From Marinobacter algicola DG893 (GTDB lineage: Bacteria > Pseudomonadota > Gammaproteobacteria > Pseudomonadales > Oleiphilaceae), in the NCBI RefSeq assembly GCF_000170835.1, contig NZ_ABCP01000018.1, positions 1 through 64,000 on the forward strand: a stretch of DNA of 64,000 bases, in the 5' to 3' direction. The position numbers and the translations under genes are program-made. The notes beneath the pieces were generated by a model, which ran no database searches, was not told the DNA's origin, and saw only the letters and a list, made by a program, of their open reading frames with translations. Positions 28,717 to 37,647 of the stretch are shown in pieces (position 1 is the stretch's first letter; the number at the start of each line of letters is the position of its first letter).

Positions 28717-29565
28717 TCACAAACCTTTCAATCCCAACTTCAAAAGAACCTGCCTCAAGGCAGCTATCAGAAACCTACTCCACCCGACAACGCTTACTAA
28801 AGAGAGAATATCATGCTCAGTAAGGCGAACATCTATATCTCCCCCCTTCGTCAAGACTTCTTCAAAAATATGGAGATAGTCACTCTTTCTGTATAAATCA
28901 GAATCATTTATTATTTTCTGAAAAACAAGCGTAGCTCCCCACAACGCATGTTTCGAGTGCTCTGATTTCGTCCGTCTATAATACTCATATGCTTGGTTAA
29001 GAATTAATTTTTGATGATAAGAACTATTCAAGCTAGGTATTTTTTTCCCTGGCTGGACAACCTTCAATGCCCTGTGAACACCAAACATAAATGCTTGGAA
29101 TGGAGATGGATTAAATGCGTGCAGAACATTTCTCTGTTTATCAACGTAAGAGCATTGAACTCCGGGATAGTCAATCTTCAGCTTATCGGTAAACAAAGGA
29201 TCATTTGAATGATAAAAAAATCTACACTTATTAGAAAAAACATTAAAACTCTGCATGTCGGTTCCAGTAATTCCATCATATACGGTTGCAGAGACAACAT
29301 CTACTCCTTTATCAAACATCTCTAGGATATTTAGTAAACTGGTATTTTTTGAAAAGGCCATATCAGCATCCAACTTCGCAAAGAAATCAAAATTTTTGCG
29401 ACCTTCATTAAACAACTGATAAAGTTTTTGATGTGCTTCCTGCTTGGGAAGATGCTCAATAATCTTATGGTGAACATCAACTCCAACTTGAGAGTTTACT
29501 GACTTACAACTCTGCTCATATTCATTTTCACCAGAGAAAAGAGTTACGACTAAGACCTTAAACAT
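28717..29565 (-). CDS. Glycosyltransferase-like protein with DxD motif
   Basis: A 282-residue protein with no recognised close family. The start (MFKVLVVTLFSGENEYEQSCKSVNSQ) and NFDFFAKLDADMAFSK resemble GT-A glycosyltransferases: a nucleotide-binding strand, then a D-A-D metal site near residue 66. The C-terminal half is Lys/Tyr-rich and helical. It lies between two glycosyltransferase/polymerase genes in an AT-rich stretch. I take it as a probable glycosyltransferase; the alternative is a glycan-modifying enzyme of unknown type. Confidence 0.6.
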   Translation of the reverse strand: MFKVLVVTLFSGENEYEQSCKSVNSQVGVDVHHKIIEHLPKQEAHQKLYQLFNEGRKNFDFFAKLDADMAFSKNTSLLNILEMFDKGVDVVSATVYDGITGTDMQSFNVFSNKCRFFYHSNDPLFTDKLKIDYPGVQCSYVDKQRNVLHAFNPSPFQAFMFGVHRALKVVQPGKKIPSLNSSYHQKLILNQAYEYYRRTKSEHSKHALWGATLVFQKIINDSDLYRKSDYLHIFEEVLTKGGDIDVRLTEHDILSLVSVVGWSRFLIAALRQVLLKLGLKGL

Positions 29566-29696
29566 GTCAAGTGGACCTTTTAAATAATTCTAAATATATA
29601 AAAATTAGACGTCATGTCAAAAAATGCGGCCCAAGATCATACTTAGTATCAAATCAGTAGATCAACGAAAAAAATCTAAAGACAATGCATAACCGA

Positions 29697-31085
29697 TCAA
29701 TTGACGATAAACTTATTATATACATCACTCTCCTCAACTGCCGGCTTAAGTCCTCTTGAAATATTGATCAGGCAATCTGCCACCAGCTCACCCTCTCTTC
29801 CTTCCCAACTGGTCATATACGTGGCACTGTAATATCTGACTGCCTCTGAATTAATATGAATTCCTTTTTCACCGCCTTTTAGTATTTTTAACAAATCAGT
29901 AAGTGACCTTGCCTGCACAGCAACTCCATTCATAACGTAGCCATAGTAATCGCTTACCTGCGGCTTCGTTAGTTCATAGTATATTGGTTTGACTCCGGCC
30001 AATGCTGCTTCTAGGTGGATGCTGCTGTTACCCGCAATCAGGTAACGAATATTACCAAAAAACTCCGATATCAACTCTTTTCTTGGATCGCTAATCGCCA
30101 CCTCATGGCAGTCTCTAAAGGCACCTATATACTTTTTTATTTGGTCCCTCCCGTGCCCTGGGTGCCAGCGCAAACGAACCTCTACTCCCTCCTCCGTTAT
30201 CGATCTGACCAATCGAATTGCCTCTTCACAATCGTCAAGAGCGTTGAGCGCAACTCCTATAGCTGAAGTCTTTTTTTCGTTTTCGCGAACTAAGTGTTTT
30301 TTCTGACCGGTTAATAGCACTTTGGGTAATGGTACATTTCTTTGCTTCTTTGGCTGATTAGGTTCACATTTTTTATATGTGTCCAGAGCACTTTGGCCAT
30401 CAAGAAAGGCGTAATTAACCCGTAGTGCAGGGAAAATCGTAGTTACTGAAGCATGCTGCAAATAAGCAGTTTTTATCTTCAAATTATGAGCCATTGCTAA
30501 TAGGCATCGGGTATAAATATTATGGTCGTTTGACACAACAACATAACTTGCTTCCAGATTCATCAACACACGCCTAAAATAGCTAAGGTAAATATAGACG
30601 CTGCAGAAGTTTCCGAAATACCAAAGGGTAGCAGGTGAATGATGAGCTTTAAGTTCTATATAAAGCGCTGGCCCTTTTCGGGCTAGCAGAACAAGGGCTC
30701 TAAAAACGTCCGAAACATTATACCTCAAAGGCAAGTAGCATAGGTTATTGGAAGTCCCGGCAATCAACCGGCTAGGCGCCACTGCGACAACGGATTCTCC
30801 CTGACTTCGCAGACTTTCAATGGCCTTATCCAATGAACTTTTCTGATTTTCCGAGCCAGCATAAAAAAAGAACGTTATAGGTTTTTCAACTGATATAAAT
30901 TGTACAAAGCTAAAATGGCGCAGCATGTGCAATAAGAACCTTGCAACCTGAACGATAACACTGCGGTAGCGTGGTTGTTTCTTCGTGAGGTGGGGGAGAT
31001 TTTCTAATTGTTGCCCGTAAAGATAAGCCAGCCAGGTTTCCGACTCCTGCTCCAAAATAGCGCTGATATCTTTATACCAACCCAT
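29697..31085 (-). CDS. Putative GT-B glycosyltransferase next to pseI
   Basis: A 462-residue protein without a signal peptide. The N-terminal half contains a strand-rich domain (YVVVSNDHNIYTRCLLAMAHNLKIKTAYLQHA), the C-terminal half has RLRWHPGHGRDQIKKYIG and YLIAGNSSIHLEAALAGVKPIYYEL, similar to GT-B enzymes that hold a nucleotide sugar in the C-terminal domain (HP motif plus NSSxxLEA). Its start overlaps the pseI stop by one base, so it is the best candidate to transfer pseudaminic acid from CMP-Pse, but this is inference. A 131-base AT-rich gap without a gene follows. Confidence 0.6.
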   Translation of the reverse strand: MGWYKDISAILEQESETWLAYLYGQQLENLPHLTKKQPRYRSVIVQVARFLLHMLRHFSFVQFISVEKPITFFFYAGSENQKSSLDKAIESLRSQGESVVAVAPSRLIAGTSNNLCYLPLRYNVSDVFRALVLLARKGPALYIELKAHHSPATLWYFGNFCSVYIYLSYFRRVLMNLEASYVVVSNDHNIYTRCLLAMAHNLKIKTAYLQHASVTTIFPALRVNYAFLDGQSALDTYKKCEPNQPKKQRNVPLPKVLLTGQKKHLVRENEKKTSAIGVALNALDDCEEAIRLVRSITEEGVEVRLRWHPGHGRDQIKKYIGAFRDCHEVAISDPRKELISEFFGNIRYLIAGNSSIHLEAALAGVKPIYYELTKPQVSDYYGYVMNGVAVQARSLTDLLKILKGGEKGIHINSEAVRYYSATYMTSWEGREGELVADCLINISRGLKPAVEESDVYNKFIVN

Positions 31086-32137
31086 TAGTTCAGTACATCT
31101 TCCGTAACTGGCGTATTCGCACCGACTTTACACACGACCCTTTGTCCAATTACTCTCTCCAGATGTTTCGGTGCCAATCCAAAGCCCGGGCGAACACTCC
31201 GAACACAACTATCAGTAATTATCTCTCCTGCGTTCATATCCTTTACAAAGTAGAGTGATCGCCGAAACTGTACATTGCCTTGTTCACTGGACTTCCGCCC
31301 GTAGTTAACTTGTCCCAGCGCCCTCCATGCAGTTTTACTATCCCTACACAGAGCGGAGAGATCGGCAGGCTCTAACGAAAAGCTATCATCCGGGCCGCCA
31401 CCGTTGCGATCAAGGGTAAAGTGCTTCTCGATGATGGAGGCACCTAAAACCACGCTTGCAATGGCAGTGGTATTATCCAGAGTATGATCAGACAAACCAG
31501 TCACTAAACCAAACCTTTCCATCATGTCCGGTATGGTTCGTAGATTGTAGTCTTCAGCCGGTGCCGGGTAGCCACTTACGCATTGAAGTATGGCAAGCTC
31601 CTTACAACCGCCATCTCTCGCAGCGGCGATGGCTTCGGCGATTTCTTCGGCATCGGCCATGCCAGTGGATATAATCATGGGTTTACCGGTGGATGCCACA
31701 TGGCGGATCAAGGGCAGATCTATCGCTTCGAAGGATGCAATTTTGTAGGCCGGAGTGTTAAGGTCTTCCAGCAAATCCACGGCGGAATTGTCAAAGGGTG
31801 AACTAAAAATCGGAATGCCGACTTTATGGGCATGGTCGAACAGCGGTTTGTGCCACTCCCAAGGCATATGTGCTTCTTCGTATAACTCATAGAGTGTTCG
31901 CCCATCCCAGAGGCCACCTTTGATTCGAAAATCCTCTGTGTCGGAATTGAGAGTAATGGTATCTGGTCGGTAGGTTTGAAGCTTTACAGCATCCGCTCCA
32001 GCTTTTGCGGCTTCTTCTATGATACGCAGGGCGGTTTCGAGCTTTCCGTTATGGTTGGCCGATAGTTCGGCGATGATGTATGGCGACTGCTGGCGGGAAA
32101 TTTTCCGCCCGGCAATGGTAATGATCGGCTCACTCAT
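31085..32137 (-). CDS. pseI: Pseudaminic acid synthase
   Basis: Condenses 6-deoxy-AltdiNAc with phosphoenolpyruvate to form pseudaminic acid. The 350-residue protein has the NeuB TIM-barrel (YIIAELSANHNGKLETALRII, AGADAVKLQTY, ISTGMADAEEI, GLSDHTLDNTTAIASVVLGASIIEKHFTLDR split over two strands) and a C-terminal antifreeze-like SAF domain (RRSLYFVKDMNAGEII). The SANHNG and PDDSFS motifs are of the PseI branch, not sialic acid NeuB. Start at the ATG 32137, overlapping the pseH stop by four bases. Confidence 0.94.
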   Translation of the reverse strand: MSEPIITIAGRKISRQQSPYIIAELSANHNGKLETALRIIEEAAKAGADAVKLQTYRPDTITLNSDTEDFRIKGGLWDGRTLYELYEEAHMPWEWHKPLFDHAHKVGIPIFSSPFDNSAVDLLEDLNTPAYKIASFEAIDLPLIRHVASTGKPMIISTGMADAEEIAEAIAAARDGGCKELAILQCVSGYPAPAEDYNLRTIPDMMERFGLVTGLSDHTLDNTTAIASVVLGASIIEKHFTLDRNGGGPDDSFSLEPADLSALCRDSKTAWRALGQVNYGRKSSEQGNVQFRRSLYFVKDMNAGEIITDSCVRSVRPGFGLAPKHLERVIGQRVVCKVGANTPVTEDVLN

Positions 32138-32673
32138 TGTGTCTGGCCCTTTTCGTCTTTTCTGAAAGATTGCCATTCGTTTGCCAGTAATCCAAAACAG
32201 ACAACATCATGGTAGGCAATCCCGTCAAAGTGCTGTTCTCTCAAACGCCCTTCCTCGGTAAACCAGAGGGCTTTGTGAAAGTTGATAGAGCTTTCGTTAA
32301 AGCCAAGTGCCTGGCCGCAGAGCTTGTGTAACGCCAGCTCGTTAAATCCATACTCCAGAGCACACTGGCCAAGTTTTCGGCCGGTACCTTTAGGCGCATC
32401 CGGGGCAGTATAAAATCCCCAATCAGCAATTTTCCGGCTGCGGCTACGCACGATGCTCACAAATCCACAAGGTTCGCCGCACTGCTCGAAGATCAAAAGG
32501 CTGATGCTGGGATTACTGCGAGTTCTGGCGAACCAACTCTTATGCTCTTCCAAGCTGATCTCATGTGTGGTGTACATGTACCGGCGCACATCCGGGTGAT
32601 TGCGCCATTGCAGCACCCTTTCAAGATCTGTTTCTTCCATGATTCGAAGCGCTTGCCCCCCCTGTTCACTCAC
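32134..32673 (-). CDS. pseH: GNAT N-acetyltransferase of pseudaminic acid synthesis
   Basis: Acetylates the C4 amino group of UDP-4-amino-4,6-dideoxy-AltNAc. The 179-residue GNAT protein has VLQWRNHPDVRRYMYTTHEISLEEH, GFVSIV and GTGRKLGQCALEYGFNELALHKLCGQALGFNESSINFHKALWF across its acetyl-CoA fold, typical for PseH. I use a GTG start at 32673, with GAGG before it and an 8-base overlap with the end of pseG; upstream in-frame codons lie inside pseG. It overlaps pseI by four bases. Confidence 0.92.
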   Translation of the reverse strand: MSEQGGQALRIMEETDLERVLQWRNHPDVRRYMYTTHEISLEEHKSWFARTRSNPSISLLIFEQCGEPCGFVSIVRSRSRKIADWGFYTAPDAPKGTGRKLGQCALEYGFNELALHKLCGQALGFNESSINFHKALWFTEEGRLREQHFDGIAYHDVVCFGLLANEWQSFRKDEKGQTQ

Positions 32674-33769
32674 TTTGAAGCCTCTCCATGCGCTTAACCG
32701 TTTCATCCGTCCCCCGACCATTGGTTATACTTGCAGCGGCCCCTGACATTTCCCTCAATACATCCGGGTTAGTTAGCTTTTTAACCAACTCGGGCAACAA
32801 CTCTGATACTTGTACGGAGTTTGGGATTGCCATCGCCACACCCGCATTTTTCTGTGCCATTGTACCGGCCACCTGATTTTCGGCGAGTATTATTAAAATC
32901 GAAGGCAAGCCTAGACAACATCGTTCCCACGCAGTGCCGCCGGCTGCGCCGATAGCCACATCCGCCAGACACATACGTTCAGCCATATCAGAAACATTTA
33001 CACTCACCGTTGCACTGCAAGTTAACTCCTCAGCTTTCCGGCGAACTATATCCAAATGAGGTGCCGCAATGCCCATAACAATATCAAGCTCTGCTTCCTC
33101 ACCTAATTTAACCCGCGTGAGAGCATCCAAAACCTGGCCTGTTACATTAGTACGGTCTACGCCCCCAATAGAAATCAGTATACGCTTGAGCTCAGGGTTG
33201 CGTCGGCGCTCCAGACTACGTTCTCTATACTTCGGAAACTCAGGTCGCAACAGGGCATAGCGGGGACCTATTAGTAGGGCACAAGTATCTGGCACCAGTC
33301 CGTTGTAGTCTTCGGCCTGTCGGCCCAGATTTTGGTCCAGTAGTAGATGACAGCTATGCTGCCTATCAGCCAAATCATCTATCACCATGATCTTATCGGC
33401 TGAATCGCCCACAAGATCTTCCCAGCATGCGTCCAAGGCATAGTGGTCTATTACTAACCAATCCGGCCGAATATCTGACAGCACACTCAGGGACTGTTCG
33501 GCATCCTGCCACCATGAGGTACCCAGCCACTGAGTGTGGGCCAGAGACGGCCCTTCAGGGCCTCCTGATTCTAGCTGTTCAGCTCCAGTCAAACGATGTA
33601 CCTCAAACCCCTTTTGGGCAATAAGGTTATTCAGATCCCCTTCATGACTCCTGCAAATGAATACGCACCGATTCCCGCGACTGCGCAACTCTGTTGCCAG
33701 GGTAAGACAGCGCATAACGTGACCGGTGCCAATTTGAATAGAAGAATCGGTGCGGAAGGCTATAAGCAT
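32666..33769 (-). CDS. pseG: UDP-sugar hydrolase of pseudaminic acid synthesis
   Basis: Removes UDP from UDP-2,4-diacetamido-2,4,6-trideoxy-beta-L-altropyranose, giving the free sugar for PseI. The 367-residue GT-B-like protein has FRTDSSIQIGTGHVMRCLTLA at the N-terminus (GxGHxxRxxxLA, with the catalytic His) and AIGAAGGTAWERCCLGLPSI in the C-terminal domain. The ATG at 33769 has GGGAG seven bases upstream. It starts two bases after pseF and its end overlaps pseH. Confidence 0.94.
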   Translation of the reverse strand: MLIAFRTDSSIQIGTGHVMRCLTLATELRSRGNRCVFICRSHEGDLNNLIAQKGFEVHRLTGAEQLESGGPEGPSLAHTQWLGTSWWQDAEQSLSVLSDIRPDWLVIDHYALDACWEDLVGDSADKIMVIDDLADRQHSCHLLLDQNLGRQAEDYNGLVPDTCALLIGPRYALLRPEFPKYRERSLERRRNPELKRILISIGGVDRTNVTGQVLDALTRVKLGEEAELDIVMGIAAPHLDIVRRKAEELTCSATVSVNVSDMAERMCLADVAIGAAGGTAWERCCLGLPSILIILAENQVAGTMAQKNAGVAMAIPNSVQVSELLPELVKKLTNPDVLREMSGAAASITNGRGTDETVKRMERLQSE

Positions 33770-33771
33770 CA

Positions 33772-34479
33772 CTATACTCCCTGCCCTCGCAGAGCCTTGA
33801 ACAACCATTCAGCACGCACCCAATCTTCCTGGGTATCAATATCCTGTACCCGATGGCGGGGTAACTTCACAGGTACAGAGCCCTCACCAAAGATGGGGGT
33901 CTCTTCTAGCCAGGCCTGTACCGTTCCCCAGTAAAACTGACCTGCATCGTGCCAAGCTTCTTCCAGATCCTGCGACCTTGTCTGGAAATATTCGGGACAA
34001 AACATCAATACGCGGCCCTGTCCTGATATGCGAATGGCTCGTTGTATCGGAAATGCGTAGCTGGTTACGGAAAGGGCGTAACTGCAACCTTCGTGCATCA
34101 GCGAATCATGGCCACGCCTCAAGTCTTCAGAGGTGACGAAGGGTGCGGTGGCATAGATGCAACATACCTGCGCGACAGACTGACCATTGTCTTCCAGCCA
34201 CTTAATAGCATGGCGGATTACGGGAACGGTGCCGGTGTAGTCATCAGATAGTTGAGCGGGGCGCATAAATGGCACACTGGCGCCATATTGCTGGGCTACT
34301 TTGGCAATTTGGGTATCATCGGTTGACACAATAATCTGATCAAAACAACCACTGGCTTTTGCTGCCTCGATCGACCAGGCAATCATAGGCTTACCGCAGA
34401 ATTCTTTAATGTTCTTACGGGGGATTCGTTTGCTTCCGCCCCGAGCAGGGATGACAGCTACACGCTTTATGCTGTTCAT
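33772..34479 (-). CDS. pseF: Pseudaminic acid cytidylyltransferase
   Basis: Activates pseudaminic acid with CTP to CMP-Pse. The 235-residue protein has the cytidylyltransferase signature VAVIPARGGSKRIPRKNIKEFCGKP (in two parts), ATAPFVTSEDLRRG, and HDAGQFYWG, the latter distinctive for the PseF branch. Its start overlaps the pseC stop by four bases (ATGA). Confidence 0.94.
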   Translation of the reverse strand: MNSIKRVAVIPARGGSKRIPRKNIKEFCGKPMIAWSIEAAKASGCFDQIIVSTDDTQIAKVAQQYGASVPFMRPAQLSDDYTGTVPVIRHAIKWLEDNGQSVAQVCCIYATAPFVTSEDLRRGHDSLMHEGCSYALSVTSYAFPIQRAIRISGQGRVLMFCPEYFQTRSQDLEEAWHDAGQFYWGTVQAWLEETPIFGEGSVPVKLPRHRVQDIDTQEDWVRAEWLFKALRGQGV

Positions 34480-35648
34480 GGTGATTTACCCAGAATCTCT
34501 CTAAGCACTGCAACGACCTCATCCTGCTGATGTTCTGTAAGGCCATGAAACATTGGCAAACTGATCGCCTCACGATAATAAGCCATGGATTGCGGGAAAT
34601 CGCTCTTTTTGAATCCCATCCGCTCATAATAAGGCTGGGTGTGAACGGGGATATAATGTAGATTTACGCCGATCCCCTGATTCCTTAAAGTTTGGAAGAT
34701 TTCCCGATGGCCGCGGCTGGTACTGCCCAGTTGTAAACGGACCACGTAGAGATGCAGGCCGCTGTAGCTGTCCGGATGTTGCCAAGGTAATGTTAAAGGC
34801 AGGTCAGCCAAAAGTTGGTCGTAACGTTTTGCTAGCTCATGGCGCTTGACCACAAAATCGTCAAGGCGATGCATCTGGCTTACGCCAAGGGCGGCCTGCA
34901 GCTCAGTCATTCGGTAGTTGTAGCCAAGATCCACTTGTTGGTAATACCAGGGGCCATCGGGCTCATGGGTCATCAACGAAGGGTCCCGAGTTATGCCGTG
35001 ACTCCGCAGCAGGTTCATTTTCTCTGCCAACAAGTCATTATTCGTTACAGCCATGCCACCCTCAGCTGTCGTCACGATTTTGACTGGGTGAAAACTAAAT
35101 ACCGTTATGTCACTATGTCGGCTGCTTCCGATGAACTCCCCTTGGTATTTACCGCCAATTGCATGGGAGGCATCTTCAACCACCCTGAACCCATACTCTT
35201 TTGCCAGCTCGCCTATCGCTGCCATGTCACAAGGCTGGCCACACAAATGCACTGCAACCACTACCTTAGGAAGTCGGCCCTCTCCCTTAGCGCGCTCTAA
35301 CTTGGCCTTAAGCGCCTTCGGGCTCAGATTGTAGGTGCCGGGATCAATGTCCACAAAGTCAACACCGGCGCCGCAGTAAAGGCCGCAGTTGGCTGAGGCG
35401 ACAAAAGTGATGGGTGTGGTCCACAACCAGTCACCTTCACCAAGCCCCAAGGCCAGGCAGGCAATATGCAGCGCTGAGGTTGCACTGTTTACCGCCACGG
35501 CATGTTTTGCGCCCACATGGCCCGCCACCTTGGCTTCAAACTCAGGCACCTTCGGTCCCTGGGTCAGGAAGTCTGACTGCAGCACCTTAAGCACCGCATC
35601 AATGTCTGACTGAGTTATATCCTGCTTACCGTAAGGAATCATTGGCAT
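34476..35648 (-). CDS. pseC: UDP-4-keto-sugar aminotransferase of pseudaminic acid synthesis
   Basis: PLP enzyme that aminates C4 of the UDP-4-keto-L-sugar made by PseB. The 390-residue protein starts MPMIPYGKQDITQSDIDAVL, with the PLP region VNSATSALHIACLALG, EDASHAIGGKYQ and Schiff-base lysine K190 in FSFHPVKIVTTAEGG. Two ATGs (35648, 35642) are possible; the first is better spaced from GGAAG. It is separated by 34 bases from the PhyH-type gene that interrupts the usual pseB-pseC pair. Confidence 0.95.
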   Translation of the reverse strand: MPMIPYGKQDITQSDIDAVLKVLQSDFLTQGPKVPEFEAKVAGHVGAKHAVAVNSATSALHIACLALGLGEGDWLWTTPITFVASANCGLYCGAGVDFVDIDPGTYNLSPKALKAKLERAKGEGRLPKVVVAVHLCGQPCDMAAIGELAKEYGFRVVEDASHAIGGKYQGEFIGSSRHSDITVFSFHPVKIVTTAEGGMAVTNNDLLAEKMNLLRSHGITRDPSLMTHEPDGPWYYQQVDLGYNYRMTELQAALGVSQMHRLDDFVVKRHELAKRYDQLLADLPLTLPWQHPDSYSGLHLYVVRLQLGSTSRGHREIFQTLRNQGIGVNLHYIPVHTQPYYERMGFKKSDFPQSMAYYREAISLPMFHGLTEHQQDEVVAVLREILGKSP

Positions 35649-35682
35649 TTGCTTCCGCTTGCGATGCTGCTCATTTTGATCA

Positions 35683-36618
35683 CTACTTATAGTTCATCAC
35701 CGCAACGACACGATTGTGCCCGTTCGACTGCGGGAAGCCACGATGACTGCCACCTTGGTCAGAAATAACCAAAGACCCTTTTTTAGCAAGGACCGGCAGT
35801 ATATTTTCCAAGGGAACCGAAGGTGTTTCCGTCAGATTCGGCAATACTGAGGACACATGCTTGTTTAGCTTTGTGTAAGCTGAGGGTCGGTGGCTTCCTT
35901 TCACATAAGTATAAGGCCCATCGTCCAATGAAATGCAATCCTCAAGGTAGATAAATCCCTTCAACTGTCTGCTATAGGAGTCAACGTGGAAGCCTCTTGT
36001 TTGGTCAACATTACTGTTGACATACAAGTTGAGATTTCTGGCTCTGACTTGCTCAGAATCTGACCTCATAATCTCCAGAATTTTCGGGTCTTCAAAGTAT
36101 GGTCTGAGCACCTCACCTAATTCTTGCTTCCATCTATCAACATTAAAGATATCTACCATGCCCTGGTCCTGACCACGCCTCACTTGCACCACCGACTTTT
36201 CATGGGAGGAGAGTGCTTGGTATCCATTCAACTTTGCAGTCCCTTTTTGGAATAGGACTGTTGGCTCTTCAACGAGTGAATCGTCGGATTGGATAAACCG
36301 GGCTATAGCATCCCGCACGCTGGCGATGATAGGTGAGACCCGTTTCATGAGCAATTCTGGTATGAAATCTGGTATGACAACAATACCGTTATGATCTAAG
36401 CACTGCTTTAGGCTATCAAGATCTTCCGTGGATGACCGGCTTACCGATGAAATCCGACGATTGATATCTTCCTTGGCCAGATTTTTTATGTAGGTAATCG
36501 TTTCTTGATTAACCACTTTTATGTCCGACAGTTCGAGCTTGTCCTGGTCACGCTTGGCCCGACTCAAGGTTACATCGATGCCTAGCAACGAAAATCTCAC
36601 AAGTTCTTCTCCAATCAA
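35683..36618 (-). CDS. PhyH-type Fe(II)/2-oxoglutarate dioxygenase inside the pse operon
   Basis: A 311-residue soluble protein of the phytanoyl-CoA dioxygenase superfamily. The 2-His-1-carboxylate iron site is complete: HxD at 211-213 (GFHVDSY) and distal H292 (GGSHRG), with R303 placed to bind 2-oxoglutarate. The N-terminal approx. 70 residues are poorly conserved. It sits eight bases after pseB and 34 before pseC. A role in hydroxylating the pseudaminic acid precursor, its acyl group or another repeat-unit sugar is inference; PhyH enzymes act on very different substrates. Confidence 0.8.
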   Translation of the reverse strand: MIGEELVRFSLLGIDVTLSRAKRDQDKLELSDIKVVNQETITYIKNLAKEDINRRISSVSRSSTEDLDSLKQCLDHNGIVVIPDFIPELLMKRVSPIIASVRDAIARFIQSDDSLVEEPTVLFQKGTAKLNGYQALSSHEKSVVQVRRGQDQGMVDIFNVDRWKQELGEVLRPYFEDPKILEIMRSDSEQVRARNLNLYVNSNVDQTRGFHVDSYSRQLKGFIYLEDCISLDDGPYTYVKGSHRPSAYTKLNKHVSSVLPNLTETPSVPLENILPVLAKKGSLVISDQGGSHRGFPQSNGHNRVVAVMNYK

Positions 36619-36626
36619 CAGTTAAA

Positions 36627-37625
36627 TCAGATCTTTCCGATTTCGCTGTAGTTTCTGTCAATCCAGTCCTGCAAATCCTGCTCTGTCATCCACTCTGTAT
36701 TATTGTCACTGGAGTAGACAAAACCCTCAGTCACCTTTTCCCCATCCTTTATCCTATTCTCGCACGTACCCCAGTCGTTAATATTGGGAAGTATCTTAAA
36801 GTGTTCCGGATACTCGTAGGTAAAGTGCGAATCCTCAGCACCTATCATCTGCTCATGCAGCTTTTCGCCCGGACGAATGCCAACGACTTCCTGCTTTGCC
36901 CCTGGCGCTACCACTTGGGCAAGGTCAGTCACTTTCATGGATGGGATTTTCTTCACATATATTTCGCCCCCCACCATATCCTCAAAGGCGTGCCATACCA
37001 ACTCCACCCCCTGCTCTAGGCTGATCATAAAGCGTGTCATGCGTGGATCAGTAATGGGAAGGACCCCTTTATCTCTGATGGACATAAAAAAGGGAATGAC
37101 GGAACCACGGGACCCCATGACATTGCCGTATCGGACCACGGAGAATTTAGTTTCGTGCCCCCCAGAATAGGAATTGCCAGCCACAAACAATTTGTCAGAG
37201 GCTAGCTTGGTTGCACCATAGAGGTTGATGGGGCTGCTCGCTTTATCTGTAGAAAGTGCAACTACTCCCTTAACACCTTTATCGATGGCAGCATCGATCA
37301 GGTTCATAGCACCATGAATATTGGTTTTAACACATTCAAAGGGATTGTATTCAGCTGTGGGAACGATTTTAGTAGCAGCCGCATGGACGACGTAGTCAAC
37401 GCCATCCAATGCACGATAAAGGCGCTCTTTATCTCTTACGTCTCCAATGAAGAAACGCAGACGCTCGTCCCCGTGAAATAGTTTCGCCATTTCCCATTGT
37501 TTCATCTCATCTCTAGAAAAAACGATGATCTTTTTGGGATTATACCTTTCAAGAGTCATCGGAATGAACTTATGTCCGAAGGAGCCAGTGCCGCCTGTTA
37601 CAAGAATAGTGGAGTTTCTCAACAT
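36627..37625 (-). CDS. pseB: UDP-GlcNAc 4,6-dehydratase (inverting)
   Basis: First enzyme of pseudaminic acid synthesis: dehydrates UDP-GlcNAc and inverts C5. The 332-residue soluble SDR has ILVTGGTGSFGHKFI, the STDKASSPINLYGATKLASDK active site with Tyr-x3-Lys kept (contrast PglF, which has Met), and RPGEKLHEQMIG near the C-terminus. It begins MLRNSTILVTGG, 22 bases after the sulfotransferase gene. Confidence 0.96.
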   Translation of the reverse strand: MLRNSTILVTGGTGSFGHKFIPMTLERYNPKKIIVFSRDEMKQWEMAKLFHGDERLRFFIGDVRDKERLYRALDGVDYVVHAAATKIVPTAEYNPFECVKTNIHGAMNLIDAAIDKGVKGVVALSTDKASSPINLYGATKLASDKLFVAGNSYSGGHETKFSVVRYGNVMGSRGSVIPFFMSIRDKGVLPITDPRMTRFMISLEQGVELVWHAFEDMVGGEIYVKKIPSMKVTDLAQVVAPGAKQEVVGIRPGEKLHEQMIGAEDSHFTYEYPEHFKILPNINDWGTCENRIKDGEKVTEGFVYSSDNNTEWMTEQDLQDWIDRNYSEIGKI

Positions 37626-37647
37626 AAATTAACTCTGCATTAAAAGT

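Noticed and set aside
31085..37625. Flagellin glycosylation as the main use of the Pse genes
   Set aside because: No Maf-type transferase is in the window and the genes sit in an operon with wzx, wzy and export genes, 24 kb from the flagellins. It cannot be excluded but lacks support.
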